DNA from: an uncultured Saprospiraceae bacterium
GTDB taxonomy: Bacteria > Bacteroidota > Bacteroidia > Chitinophagales > Saprospiraceae
NCBI GenBank assembly: GCA_938028705.1
Contig: CALIZI010000232.1
Location: 1 to 45,518, forward strand
Direction: 5' to 3'
Length of the DNA: 45,518 nucleotides
The stretch's first letter is position 1. Each line of letters opens with the position of its first letter. Positions 8,697 to 16,451 of the stretch are shown here, piece by piece. The translations under genes were made by a program, and so were the position numbers. The notes under the pieces are model-generated. The model had not been told where the DNA came from, made no database searches, and saw only the letters and a list, made by a program, of their open reading frames with translations.

Positions 8697-9473
8697 TCAG
8701 GCATCTTCCTCCTCATGTTCGTCCAGAATATTTTGAATAAACTCGCTATACGCATCTTTCATCGGCAAATCGTAGTCTATCTTTATCTTTTTTCTTTGTG
8801 TCAAAACGGTCTCACCGCTTTGCGGATTGACACCTTCTTTTTCGTAAGTTTCCCAATATACACCAATGCCTCTTTTTTGCCAATTTGGTATGTCATTGAA
8901 ATTGATACCATATTGAAAAAGCAATTCATTTTTACCTGCTACCGACAAGCCATTGAGTTTTTGCGTAGCTTCTTTGGCTGATTTTCCTTGTTTTCTCATT
9001 GCCCAATAACAGTGAGCATTGAGCGCGTTTCTAAAGGCATCTTCATTGCGCCAGCGAAAATAATCGACTACATTTTGCGGCGTAGGCAACTGCGAAATCC
9101 GGCAATCAAAGGTAGCCATATCATTCAACAGCAAGGAAAATTTCGCACTCGCCTCCCCTGCCAATACTGAGTTGTATTTTCTGATTTTTCTGCCAAATGT
9201 CTGTTCGTTTTTTGCAAACAACAAGGAAATTTCGTCGCTCTCCGTATAGCCGTAAATGACCTTGAAACCGCAATTCGTCAGATGCCTGACCGTCTCGACC
9301 ATCAAATCTCTGAATCGCTCGTCGAAGGGTGCTTCAAAGTTGTGGTTTTGCTTGGTGAGTTTTGTGAATCCGCGCCCATCTATACGTGCCACCATATAAA
9401 TATCGGGCAGTACGATGTGGTCGTGTGCCGTTTCAAAGATTCGCATTTTTTTGTCGAGTTCGTCAAATTTCAT
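8697..9473 (-). CDS. tRNAHis guanylyltransferase-like protein (Thg1-like, 3'-5' polymerase)
   Basis: 258 aa. VARIDGRGFTKLTK (28-41) and GYTESDEISLLF (75-86) carry the palm-domain metal ligands (Asp32, Asp80/Glu81), followed by NSVLAGEASAKF (101-112) and FDCR...YFRWRNEDAFRN. The eukaryotic HINNLYN motif is replaced by NALNAHCYWAMRK, as expected for bacterial Thg1-like proteins, which add nucleotides 3'-to-5' in a template-dependent way to repair truncated tRNA 5' ends. Full length, cytoplasmic. Its distribution in bacteria is patchy, suggesting transfer. Single gene; the 210-bp region upstream is AT-rich and featureless apart from the divergent promoter at 9616. Confidence 0.9.
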   Translation of the reverse strand: MKFDELDKKMRIFETAHDHIVLPDIYMVARIDGRGFTKLTKQNHNFEAPFDERFRDLMVETVRHLTNCGFKVIYGYTESDEISLLFAKNEQTFGRKIRKYNSVLAGEASAKFSLLLNDMATFDCRISQLPTPQNVVDYFRWRNEDAFRNALNAHCYWAMRKQGKSAKEATQKLNGLSVAGKNELLFQYGINFNDIPNWQKRGIGVYWETYEKEGVNPQSGETVLTQRKKIKIDYDLPMKDAYSEFIQNILDEHEEEDA

Positions 9474-9615
9474 TGTTGTGATTTTTTTTATGTGTAAAAT
9501 GATGGCTTACATTTGAAGGTGATTTTAGTTTTCATTACGTATGCAATGTAGGAAAAGTTCATAATTTCATTAAACAATAACTTGACAACGTTTTTTTATA
9601 TACCTTTTATTTCAT

Positions 9616-9646
9616 TTGGATAAGTTGTAAATGCGATGTAATTTTG
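9616..9646 (+). promoter_or_regulatory. Promoter TTG-N20-TAATTTTG
   Basis: TTG (9616-9618) and TAATTTTG (9639-9646) with 20 nt between them, 37 nt before the ATG at 9684. It fits the Bacteroidota consensus for the plus-strand pair that follows. Confidence 0.5.
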
Positions 9647-9683
9647 ATTTTAATGCAAACCATTACGAACTATTCAACATTAA

Positions 9684-10466
9684 ATGAAGTTAATCTATTG
9701 GAATACCAATAATATTCAGAGATTAGACGAAATACGAGATATACTCACTTGCTGTAAACCGGATATTTTATTTCTTTCGGAAATTGATAAAACACTTCTC
9801 GAATCTGATTCAAGCCTGAGCAAAATGGGGTATCTGTATTTCCCAAATCCGGGCTGCAAGAGAGTAAGTGTTATCAAAAAATCGGATATTAATATTAATT
9901 TGGGTTTGCAAACGAATTATTACACGTTTATAAATTTTCCAAAGTTCAAAACAAGCGTTATATCTGTACATTTGCCTTCGCAAATGTTTCAGCACTTGGA
10001 TGGTTTGAAAGAATTTATCAGAGGTTTTAGGGATGAAATAGATGAAAATGTAGGAAATCCGCTTGACAATAAAATAATTGTCATTGGTGATTTTAATGTT
10101 AATCCATTTGAACGTCCTATGATTGACTTCGATGGATTTTCAGCTACAAATACCATTAATTCTAAATTTCAAAAACGGCATTTAGGAAAACAAAGGGCTT
10201 TTTATTATAATCCTACATGGAAGTTGTACGCAGATAATTATTTTCCGGGAACAAAATATTATCCAAGACCCTCAGCTTCGGCTTATGATGTCTTGGAACA
10301 TCATTATCTTGACCAAGTGGTTATTAGTATTAAATTGTTGGAGGAATCAAAAAGCGAAAAAATTGAAACGATAAAAAAGACCGAAACGTATAACTTCTTT
10401 TCAACCAAACAAAATAAAGTATTGGTTTCAGACCATTTACCTTTATCATACACCATAAATATTTGA
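9684..10466 (+). CDS. Endonuclease/exonuclease/phosphatase (EEP) family protein
   Basis: 260 aa. YWNTNN (5-10) and LSEID (31-35, metal-binding Glu) open the fold; SVHLPS, VIGDFNVNPF (about 132-141) and the terminal SDHLPLSY (about 250-257) are the other EEP signatures (His, D-x-N, S-D-H). All key residues of an Mg-dependent phosphodiesterase are present. The substrate (DNA, RNA, lipid or nucleotide) cannot be read from the sequence. It has no signal peptide. The next gene starts three bases after its stop, so the two are almost certainly co-expressed. Confidence 0.8.
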   Translation: MKLIYWNTNNIQRLDEIRDILTCCKPDILFLSEIDKTLLESDSSLSKMGYLYFPNPGCKRVSVIKKSDININLGLQTNYYTFINFPKFKTSVISVHLPSQMFQHLDGLKEFIRGFRDEIDENVGNPLDNKIIVIGDFNVNPFERPMIDFDGFSATNTINSKFQKRHLGKQRAFYYNPTWKLYADNYFPGTKYYPRPSASAYDVLEHHYLDQVVISIKLLEESKSEKIETIKKTETYNFFSTKQNKVLVSDHLPLSYTINI

Positions 10467-10469
10467 TTG

Positions 10470-10898
10470 ATGAAATGGAATAAATTTAGTGAATCTGAAA
10501 GAATATATCCTGATGAAATTGTCAATAAACTCATCAAAGGATTTCCTAATGCAACGGGACAGTTACTTGAGTTAGTGGTAGAAACAAGTATGCATAACTT
10601 TGAAACGCAGACTGACTTCGAGTTTAGACTATTATTAGTCAGTCATAGGCTTGAAAATTACAGATTTAAAGTTGCTACATTTGGATATAATATTGAAATA
10701 TACCCTGTTTTAATAGTTTTAGATGAACAAATTTACAATGAACTTCTCAACATAAGAATGCTCGCGAAGGACATCATCAAAAAAGACACCGAACAAGAAT
10801 TCGAAGAATTAATGATAAAAGCATTTGAATCAGAAAGATTTCAAGAAGTAGTATCAGGATTATTAAAAATAAGTAAAAAACCTGATTTAGTCAGTTAA
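10470..10898 (+). CDS. Hypothetical protein paired with the EEP hydrolase
   Basis: 142 aa, not recognised; the ATG at 10470 is chosen over the TTG just before it. Mixed alpha/beta composition with a strand-rich centre (FEFRLLLVSHRLENYRFKVA, YPVLIVLD) and an acidic helical C-terminus. No membrane segment or known motif. Its tight linkage to the EEP gene suggests a partner, inhibitor or antitoxin-like role, but nothing in the sequence proves this. A strong hairpin terminator follows 23 nt later. Confidence 0.65.
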   Translation: MKWNKFSESERIYPDEIVNKLIKGFPNATGQLLELVVETSMHNFETQTDFEFRLLLVSHRLENYRFKVATFGYNIEIYPVLIVLDEQIYNELLNIRMLAKDIIKKDTEQEFEELMIKAFESERFQEVVSGLLKISKKPDLVS

Positions 10899-10920
10899 AT
10901 TTAAACACACTCTAAAATAG

Positions 10921-10952
10921 AAATGGCTGACTACAATTGTAGTCAGCCATTT
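10921..10952 (+). terminator. Rho-independent terminator, perfect 32-nt palindrome
   Basis: AAATGGCTGACTACAA and its exact reverse complement, followed on the plus strand by a T-rich tail (TTTTATTTTAT). It lies 23 nt after the EEP operon and may also stop minus-strand transcripts. Confidence 0.8.
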
Positions 10953-11007
10953 TTATTTTATCATAAAAAGACAAATCACGAATCAAACGAGTCAACGAAT
11001 CACGAAA

Positions 11008-11042
11008 CTAAGGCATCACCCGCAAAACCATATACCTCAACG
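11008..11042 (-). pseudogene. Remnant copy of the batA 3' end
   Basis: On the minus strand this segment encodes LRYMVLRVMP followed by TAG, matching the BatA C-terminus LRYTVLRVMP. Over 33 nt (11010-11042 against 11865-11897) 29 positions are identical. The unknown gene pair 11037-11809 lies between the two copies, as expected if DNA was inserted at, or duplicated with, the 3' end of batA. Confidence 0.7.
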
Positions 11043-11603
11043 CATCATAGGAATAGAACGGTAATACTGATAAATCAAGTAAAACAATGACCAAGTTTGT
11101 GAATTAAGCATAATCGGAAAACTCTCTTGTGTATTCAGATAAGAAAATATCTCAATTCTATCGGATAAGAAAGTATCAATGGCTTCATTGAGTGAAGATA
11201 TACCTGAATTGAGATAAAAATCAAGGTCGTGCCATCCTCCAATAATTGCAAGGGCAGTAAAAACAGATAATTCAGCATTTATCTGTCGGATGCTTTTACC
11301 AGTATTTTTTGCTCCAATAACTGGCTGTACATAATTGATAGTCAATTCAGTACAAGCTGCAATTTTATAATTATTGGCGAGTCCGGTCAGAACGGGTTTT
11401 GTTTTTTGTTCCAACAGATAAAAATAAAAATAAGCAATGATAGTAGAAGCATCGGAACGGAACTCTAAATCTAAATTGATTTCTTTTTGATTGAGTTCCT
11501 TGAAGCGTTGCAAGATGGTATCTATTTCAGTCTTTCTGGATTTGATGTCATACTTATTTTCAAGTTCGCCAACAAATGAGGCGATTTCATCTATATTTTT
11601 CAT
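11037..11603 (-). CDS. Hypothetical protein, second gene of an inserted pair
   Basis: 188 aa, not recognised. Mostly alpha-helical; hydrophobic patches (IIAYFYFYLLE, ALAIIGGWHDLDFYL, SLFYLIYQYY) look like a buried helical core rather than membrane spans. No catalytic motif seen. Its ATG overlaps the TGA of the 68-aa gene before it (ATGA), so they are translationally coupled. Its own 3' end runs into the duplicated batA tail (11008-11042). A toxin/immunity or phage-related pair is possible but unsupported. Confidence 0.6.
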   Translation of the reverse strand: MKNIDEIASFVGELENKYDIKSRKTEIDTILQRFKELNQKEINLDLEFRSDASTIIAYFYFYLLEQKTKPVLTGLANNYKIAACTELTINYVQPVIGAKNTGKSIRQINAELSVFTALAIIGGWHDLDFYLNSGISSLNEAIDTFLSDRIEIFSYLNTQESFPIMLNSQTWSLFYLIYQYYRSIPMMR

Positions 11604-11809
11604 CAGGAAGCTGAAGCTGTCGTTAAGGCTCTTTGAATCAATTGAAATGCACTATCAAGTTGTTGCGGTTGAATAAATGTTTTATCACTCGCACTCATTT
11701 CGTCATTCTCAAACTTAAAATCATCTTTTTGTATCAATTCTAAGTTTAATTCATCTATAGGAATAGTTTTGTCTTTCAACCAATCCAAAAATATTTCTTT
11801 ATCTGTCAT
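11603..11809 (-). CDS. Hypothetical small protein, first gene of an inserted pair
   Basis: 68 aa, acidic first half (MTDKEIFLDWLKDKTIPIDE), Ser/Ala/Gln-rich C-terminus. Not recognised. The ATG is preceded by a TATCTTTG promoter box 24 nt upstream. It overlaps the next gene by one base. The small-upstream-partner arrangement recalls antitoxin or chaperone genes, but the sequence gives no direct sign of either. Confidence 0.55.
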   Translation of the reverse strand: MTDKEIFLDWLKDKTIPIDELNLELIQKDDFKFENDEMSASDKTFIQPQQLDSAFQLIQRALTTASAS

Positions 11810-11832
11810 AACATTTCTTTTTCTGTAAAAAA

Positions 11833-11840
11833 CAAAGATA
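11833..11840 (-). promoter_or_regulatory. -7 promoter box TATCTTTG
   Basis: Minus strand TATCTTTG, 24 nt before the ATG at 11809. A TTG lies 23 nt further upstream (11864-11866), inside the batA stop region; this spacing is long. It would give the gene pair a promoter independent of batA. Confidence 0.45.
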
Positions 11841-11862
11841 CAAATTTAATTAATGCCGAACA

Positions 11863-12894
11863 TCAAGGCATCACCCTCAAAACCGTATATCTCAACACCA
11901 CCTCCAACATCAACAAAAGCAAAGCCAGCCCCACCCATGGATAAAACTCCTCGCTATACCGCTTCACGGTCGTCACTTCGATTTTAGTTTTTTCCAGTTG
12001 GTCGATGACACCATAAATCTGTGCGAGGGCTTCTTTATTGGTGGCGCGGAAATAGCGTCCGCCGGTCATATCGGAGATTTGTTGGAGGAGTTTTTCGTCA
12101 ATCTCTACGCGCACAAAACCGAATACATACTGCCCGTCACCGCGTCTGCCAATGGGCGCGTAAGCATCGCCGTTGCTGCCCACGCCTATCGTATAGACCT
12201 TCACATCTATCTCGCGTGCGACCTCTGCCGCCGTCAGTGGCTTGACGTATTCTCCGGCATTATTGACCCCGTCGGTGAGGAGGATGACGATTTTACTTTT
12301 GGCTTCGCTGTCTTTGAGACGATTGACGGCAGTAGCCAAACCCAAGCCGATAGCCGTACCGTCTTCGAGCGGTCCGCATTTGAGTTCGGAGAGGAAGGAT
12401 TTGACCACGCTGCGGTCGGTGGTGAGCGGACATTGGGTAAAGGCTTCTCCGGCAAAAACCGCCAAGCCCAAGCGGTCATGTTCGCGCTTATCCACAAATT
12501 CCATCGCGACCTCTTTACTGGCTTCGAGTCGGTCGGGCGCAAAATCCCGCGCCAACATACTACTCGAAATATCCATGACCAAAAAAATGTCTATGCCTTC
12601 CGCCGTAATGTCTTCTTCTTTGAGTGTCGCTTGCGGACGTGCCAATGCCACCACCATAGCCGAAAAAGCCAATGCTCGTAAGACAGGCAATACCATCCGC
12701 AGTCTGCCACGCCAGGAACTCCTGCCCTCAAATGCCGACAGGCTCGACATCCGTACCGTAGCATACCGCTTCCGACGCTGAAAATAATAGTACGCCGCCA
12801 GTAAAGGGATTAGCAATAGCAGCAATAACAACAAGGGATGCTTGAAGGCTACATTGGGATTGAGTATATTGAATATGTTGCTTAGGTCAAACAT
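11863..12894 (-). CDS. batA: BatA-like VWA-domain membrane protein
   Basis: 343 aa. N-terminal membrane segment (about 20-36), a second near 70-86, the VWA domain (about 100-300) with MIDAS motif DISSSM (about 108-113), a conserved Thr and LLTDG (about 206-210), and a C-terminal membrane segment (VGLALLLLMLEVVLRY). This matches BatA of the Bacteroides aerotolerance gene set, thought to support envelope or stress functions with MoxR ATPases. It stands alone here: no batB-E or moxR adjoins it. Its last ten codons are duplicated at 11008-11042, beyond an unknown gene pair. Confidence 0.85.
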   Translation of the reverse strand: MFDLSNIFNILNPNVAFKHPLLLLLLLLIPLLAAYYYFQRRKRYATVRMSSLSAFEGRSSWRGRLRMVLPVLRALAFSAMVVALARPQATLKEEDITAEGIDIFLVMDISSSMLARDFAPDRLEASKEVAMEFVDKREHDRLGLAVFAGEAFTQCPLTTDRSVVKSFLSELKCGPLEDGTAIGLGLATAVNRLKDSEAKSKIVILLTDGVNNAGEYVKPLTAAEVAREIDVKVYTIGVGSNGDAYAPIGRRGDGQYVFGFVRVEIDEKLLQQISDMTGGRYFRATNKEALAQIYGVIDQLEKTKIEVTTVKRYSEEFYPWVGLALLLLMLEVVLRYTVLRVMP

Positions 12895-12901
12895 TTTTTA
12901 T

Positions 12902-12955
12902 TTCGCGATTTGTTGATTCGTGATTCGTTGACTTGTTGATTCGTTGATTCGTCAT
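12902..12955. repeat. GATTCGTT octamer tandem upstream of batA
   Basis: Imperfect tandem of GATTCGTT/GATTTGTT/GACTTGTT words. Its reverse-complement partner (CGAATCA words) is not in this gap but at 10973-11007, so the two arms enclose batA and the inserted pair. The rest of the 328-bp gap up to rplQ holds a paired-hairpin repeat and a terminator, and no gene. Confidence 0.65.
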
Positions 12956-13066
12956 ACATCAGCACCTCAATACGCCAGCACTTTGGACAGTGTAAAGTTA
13001 CGTAATTGTGTTGATATACAAATGCAGATAGTTTGGCTAAAATATTATGTGTAAACATTTTTCTCG

Positions 13067-13145
13067 TACAGGCGATTTCAATCGCCATGTGAAATAATTA
13101 CAAATAAAAATTGCCTTACATATTGGCGGTTAAAACCGCCTGTAC
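13067..13145. repeat. Paired-hairpin repeat (GGCGATT family), copy 1
   Basis: Hairpin GGCGATTTCAATCGCC preceded by TACA (13067-13086) and hairpin GGCGGTTAAAACCGCC followed by TGTAC (13125-13145) face each other across about 40 bp of AT-rich DNA. The two ends are also inverted repeats of each other. Related pairs lie at 23098-23201 and 30880-30945; stems differ by compensating changes. Confidence 0.75.
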
Positions 13146-13155
13146 TCTTTAACGC

Positions 13156-13188
13156 AAAAAAGACCGACTACAAGGTAATCGGTCTTTT
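13156..13188 (-). terminator. Terminator with shared AAAAGACC/GGTCTTTT stem, after rplQ
   Basis: On the minus strand AAAAGACCGATTA - CCTTG - TAGTCGGTC then TTTTTT. It lies 34 nt after the rplQ stop, so it ends the ribosomal cluster. The outer stem is the same as in four other terminators at 37-39.8 kb. Confidence 0.85.
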
Positions 13189-13222
13189 ATATTTTTGAAC
13201 GTTGTGAGACGTGCGTTTGCGA

Positions 13223-13900
13223 TTAAGCATCTTTCACATCATCAGCGGCATCGGCTACTGCGTCAGTTACGTCATCTACAATATCCGTTGCATTGTCAGC
13301 AACATCGGTCACTGCATCAGTAGCATCATCTACTACATCAGTAGCAACATCTACTACATCAGGCGTATCTACTTCTTCTGCAACATCAACTACCGTATCC
13401 ACAGCCTCGTCTGCTACATCTGCAACTGCATCAGTTGGTGTGCTTGCTTCGGCGGGTGCAGGTTGTTGCGAACCGCCGCCACCGCCGCCACCTCTTCTAC
13501 GGCGTGTTTTCTTCTTAGGTCCAGATGCAGTGCTGTATGTTTCATTATAATCCACAAACTCAATGAGACAGGTTTCGGCAGCATCTCCCTGACGGAAGCC
13601 TGTGCGAAGGATACGTAAGTATCCGCCCGGACGGTCTGCGATTTTGGCAGCAACGGGTCCGAAGAGTTCAGTGACTGCTTCTTTGTTTTGGAGGTAGCTG
13701 AATACGACTCTGCGTGAGTGCGTGGTATTCGTCCGCGCTTTGGTGATCAGCGGTTCTAAATATACCCGAAGGGCTTTACCTTTTGCAAGTGTAGTCGTTA
13801 TGCGTTTGTGCTTGATTAAGGCACAAGACATATTCATCAGTAAGGCGCGTCGGTGTCCTTTTTTTCTTTTGAGGTGGTTAAATTTCTTACCGTGTCTCAT
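13223..13900 (-). CDS. rplQ: Ribosomal protein bL17 with long acidic repeat tail
   Basis: 225 aa, against about 115-130 in most bacteria. The normal bL17 domain ([20 protein letters not shown]...) fills 1-120. Then come a basic patch with KKKTRRRR (129-136), seven glycines (137-143), a Pro/Ala linker, and an acidic tail (157-225) of loosely repeated DAVx[12 protein letters not shown] units rich in Asp, Val and Ala. bL17 lies near the exit tunnel on the large subunit, so the tail probably projects from the ribosome; its role is unknown. Last gene of the cluster, separated from rpoA by 639 bp. Confidence 0.93.
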   Translation of the reverse strand: MRHGKKFNHLKRKKGHRRALLMNMSCALIKHKRITTTLAKGKALRVYLEPLITKARTNTTHSRRVVFSYLQNKEAVTELFGPVAAKIADRPGGYLRILRTGFRQGDAAETCLIEFVDYNETYSTASGPKKKTRRRRGGGGGGGSQQPAPAEASTPTDAVADVADEAVDTVVDVAEEVDTPDVVDVATDVVDDATDAVTDVADNATDIVDDVTDAVADAADDVKDA

Positions 13901-14030
13901 TGTTAATAATTTTGTGAACTTCGCAGCACGGGTTCAGTGATTAGTGACTGGTAATTAGTGATTAGTTCGATAGAATATTGAAATAATCTCTTTTCTGATT
14001 TTAAATTATTTATAATATTTAATATTTTTT

Positions 14031-14286
14031 GACAAGTTTATCTGATTGGTTGACACTTCATACGATATTAATTTTACACAAAATGTAAGTAAGCCGTTTG
14101 GTAAACTTTTCAAGTTTGCTAAACGTGGGTAGGGTACTGAAATTTATAATTAGCTAAAAATCAGTGCTTTACTTACGTTTACCAAACTTTTTGAAGTTTA
14201 GCAAACGGAGTATTTAAATTTTGTTTTAATTTTTAAAATCAGATTCCAAAAGTGTCAACTACTTTTGTCGTTTGGATAAACTTGTC
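14031..14286. repeat. 256-bp element with three layers of inverted repeats
   Basis: Layer 1: GACAAGTTTATC (14031-14042) against GATAAACTTGTC (14275-14286). Layer 2: GTTGACACTT (14049-14058) against AAGTGTCAAC (14250-14259). Layer 3: GTAAGTAA (14085-14092) against TTACTTAC (14169-14176), beside GTTTGGTAAAC (14096), GTTTGCTAAAC (14114), GTTTACCAAAC (14177) and GTTTAGCAAAC (14196). No ORF. It looks like a MITE-like or structured-RNA/DNA element. Confidence 0.75.
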
Positions 14287-14422
14287 TATTTTTTTCAATA
14301 AAAATATTTTTAAAATCATTTTATTACAATAAAAATTTTAACGAAATTAAAATAATTATAATACAATCATTAAGTCTAAATTACTAATTAAAATATCCGT
14401 TACTGCAATTTTGTTAATGAAT

Positions 14423-14452
14423 AAGACGGATTTCGCAAGCGAAATCCGTCTT
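14423..14452. terminator. Hairpin terminator GACGGATTTCGC
   Basis: Perfect 12-bp stem GACGGATTTCGC/GCGAAATCCGTC with an AA loop, extended by AA/TT, and a T-rich tail on the plus strand (TTTATTTATTTTTT). It lies 88 nt after the rpoA stop. The tail on the minus strand (TTATTC) is poorer, so it may be partial for rpoA-rplQ read-through or serve antisense transcription. Confidence 0.6.
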
Positions 14453-14539
14453 TATTTATTTTTTACGAAGTAGAAGTATTTATAATTAATTGACAAAATG
14501 GAGATTATCGAACTAATCACCACTCAACTAATCACTCCC

Positions 14540-15538
14540 CTAATCTTCGTCTATTTTGTATTTGGATAAATCCATACCGAAGGTCAGTCCTTTTTCTACG
14601 AGTAGTTCTTCGATTTCTACGAGCGATTTTTTACCAAAGTTTCTGAACTTCAATAGCTCGTGTGTATCGTATTGGACGAGTTCGGCAAGGGTATTTATCT
14701 TAGCTGCTTTCAGACAGTTGTAGGCTCTCACTGAGAGGTCAAGGTCTTCAAGCGATGTTTTCAATAGTTTACGCATGTGGAGGATATGCTCGTCCACAAT
14801 GTTGTCTTCTTGGCTCGTTCCTGTGTCGAAAGTGATATTTTCGTCAGAGATGAGCATGAGGTGTTGTATCAAAATTTTGGCTGCCTCCTTAATGGCATCT
14901 TCGGGGTGAATGGTGCCGTCGGTCTTGACTTCGATACCTAATTTTTCGTAGTCGGTACGTTGTCCGACACGAGTAGCATCTACCGAATAACGCACGTTTT
15001 TGACGGGCGTATAGATGGCATCAATCGGAATCACTCCGATGGGTGCATCAGCAGGCAGATTTTCGTCGGCAGGTACGTAGCCGCGTCCTTTGGTAATGGT
15101 CAATTCCATTTCGAGATTGACGAAAGGCTCCATACGGCATATCACCAAGTCGGGGTTCATGACGCGAAAAACGTTGGTGTGTTCTTCGATGTCACCCGCC
15201 ATAAATGCTTCTTTGCCTGTAATGGTGAGGTATATACGCTCGGAGGTGATGTCCTCGTCTGCCATAACTTGTTTGAGACGTACCTGCTTGAGGTTGAGGA
15301 TAATCTCTACCACATCTTCGACTACGCCTCTGATGGTAGAGAACTCGTGGTCAGCCCCTGCAATGCGTACCGCAGAAATAGCAAAGCCTTCTAATGAGGA
15401 CAACAGCACTCTGCGAAGAGAGTTGCCGATGGTTTGACCGAAGCCTTGTTCGAGTGGTTTAAATTCAAACGTGCCTTCAAAATCATTTGCTTTTTGCATA
15501 ATGATTTTGTCGGGCTTATGAAAAGTTAATATGCTCAT
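14540..15538 (-). CDS. rpoA: RNA polymerase alpha subunit
   Basis: 332 aa, normal length. N-terminal assembly domain ([25 protein letters not shown], about 24-48) and C-terminal DNA-binding domain ([24 protein letters not shown] to GLTFGMDL) joined by a linker near 235-255. The start [14 protein letters not shown] matches the Bacteroidota form. It nucleates core polymerase assembly (alpha2-beta-beta'). Lies after rpsD in the usual alpha order, but with a 295-bp gap before it and 639 bp after it. Confidence 0.97.
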   Translation of the reverse strand: MSILTFHKPDKIIMQKANDFEGTFEFKPLEQGFGQTIGNSLRRVLLSSLEGFAISAVRIAGADHEFSTIRGVVEDVVEIILNLKQVRLKQVMADEDITSERIYLTITGKEAFMAGDIEEHTNVFRVMNPDLVICRMEPFVNLEMELTITKGRGYVPADENLPADAPIGVIPIDAIYTPVKNVRYSVDATRVGQRTDYEKLGIEVKTDGTIHPEDAIKEAAKILIQHLMLISDENITFDTGTSQEDNIVDEHILHMRKLLKTSLEDLDLSVRAYNCLKAAKINTLAELVQYDTHELLKFRNFGKKSLVEIEELLVEKGLTFGMDLSKYKIDED

Positions 15539-15585
15539 ATAAAGGATACCTTATGAAGGTGAAAATCGTTTTTAAATGCTTTTTT

Positions 15586-15751
15586 AAATGTAAAATGTAA
15601 AATAATAAATTTAAAATGTAAAAGTGTCGATAAGATATGAAGTGGATTTATTTAAAAATGTATGTATAAAAATTTTACAATTATTTAAAAAAATAAACTA
15701 TTCAAATTATCTCTTTTTACATTTATTATTTTACATTTTACATTTATTTAA
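15586..15751. repeat. Dispersed ~165-bp element, copy 2 (TGTAAAA arms)
   Basis: Left arm 15586-15629 (TGTAAAATGTAAAA words) and complementary right arm 15714-15751. It shares AATGTAAAAGTGTCGATA, then GA(C/T)ATGAAGT, and the right end CATTTATTATTTTACATTT with the element at 47-211 in opposite orientation. Sits between rpsD and rpoA; no ORF in the gap. Confidence 0.75.
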
Positions 15752-15779
15752 ATTCGTTTTCCTGTCTTACTACATACAG

Positions 15780-15815
15780 CAAGATTTCATTGTCAATATT
15801 GACAATGAAATCTTG
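15780..15815. repeat. 36-bp perfect palindrome after rpsD
   Basis: CAAGATTTCATTGTCAAT is followed at once by its exact reverse complement. It lies 18 nt beyond the rpsD stop. There is no T-run after it on the minus strand, so it is not a standard terminator; a hairpin, attenuator or protein site is possible. Confidence 0.7.
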
Positions 15816-15833
15816 TGTATTATGGTATAGAAA

Positions 15834-16445
15834 TTATTTAGAATATAATTCGACAATAAGTTGCTCGTTGATTTTTTCCGGTATGTCTGCCCTCTCCGGG
15901 TATTCGAGGAATTTGCCTTCCATTTTATCTGGATTAAATTCCAACCAACCAAAGTTGCGTACATCACTTTTGTTCTTCACTGCCCCTCTGACAATATCCA
16001 AACCTTGTGATTTTCCACGGATACCGATGATGTCTCCGGGACGCATCGTTGCCGAAGGGATATTAGTGACAACGCCATTGACTACTACGTGTTTGTGACT
16101 GACCAATTGACGTGCAGCCCGACGTGTAGGTGCCATGCCCATACGAAATACTACATTGTCAAGTCTTGCCTCCAATAACTGGAACAATACTTCACCTGTT
16201 ACTCCTTTTTTACGACTGGCTTTTGCAAACAAGTTGCGGAATTGACGCTCCAATACACCGTAAGTATATTTGGCTTTTTGCTTTTCCATCAACTGTACAG
16301 CATAATCAGATTTTTGCTTTCTTCTTTTGCTGTTACCGTGTTGTCCGGGCTTATATTTTCTTTTTTCAAAGGCTTTGTCATACCCAAAAATGGATTCGCC
16401 GAAGGCTCTTGATTTTTTAGTGGTAGGTCCTGTATATCTTGCCAT
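15834..16445 (-). CDS. rpsD: Ribosomal protein uS4
   Basis: 203 aa from the start [21 protein letters not shown]; an in-frame upstream ATG would add MNLNLKI, translated from the AAGTTCAAG repeat arm, and is rejected. The S4 RNA-binding domain ([38 protein letters not shown]) is clear. It lacks the N-terminal Cys zinc site (C-minus type). Binds the 5' domain of 16S rRNA early in 30S assembly; in many bacteria it regulates the alpha operon. Confidence 0.96.
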   Translation of the reverse strand: MARYTGPTTKKSRAFGESIFGYDKAFEKRKYKPGQHGNSKRRKQKSDYAVQLMEKQKAKYTYGVLERQFRNLFAKASRKKGVTGEVLFQLLEARLDNVVFRMGMAPTRRAARQLVSHKHVVVNGVVTNIPSATMRPGDIIGIRGKSQGLDIVRGAVKNKSDVRNFGWLEFNPDKMEGKFLEYPERADIPEKINEQLIVELYSK

Positions 16446-16451
16446 TATTTT

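Larger units (their letters stand above)
13936..14536. repeat. rpoA-rplQ gap: inverted GTGATTAG arms around nested elements
   Basis: This 639-bp gap has no gene. The outer arms are GTGATTAGTGACTGGTAATT-like words at 13936-13970 and the complementary ATCGAACTAATCACC/CAACTAATCAC at 14506-14536. Inside lie the 256-bp nested element (14031-14286), an AT-rich stretch (14290-14400) and a hairpin (14423-14452). Confidence 0.75.

Noticed and set aside
11998-12681. 227-aa plus-strand ORF antisense to batA
   Set aside because: The VWA motifs are all in the minus frame; the antisense product has no known features or promoter.
14160-14400. Replication origin or DnaA-box cluster in the AT-rich rpoA-rplQ gap
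   Set aside because: No TTATNCACA boxes and no dnaA/dnaN nearby; only AT-rich inverted repeats.
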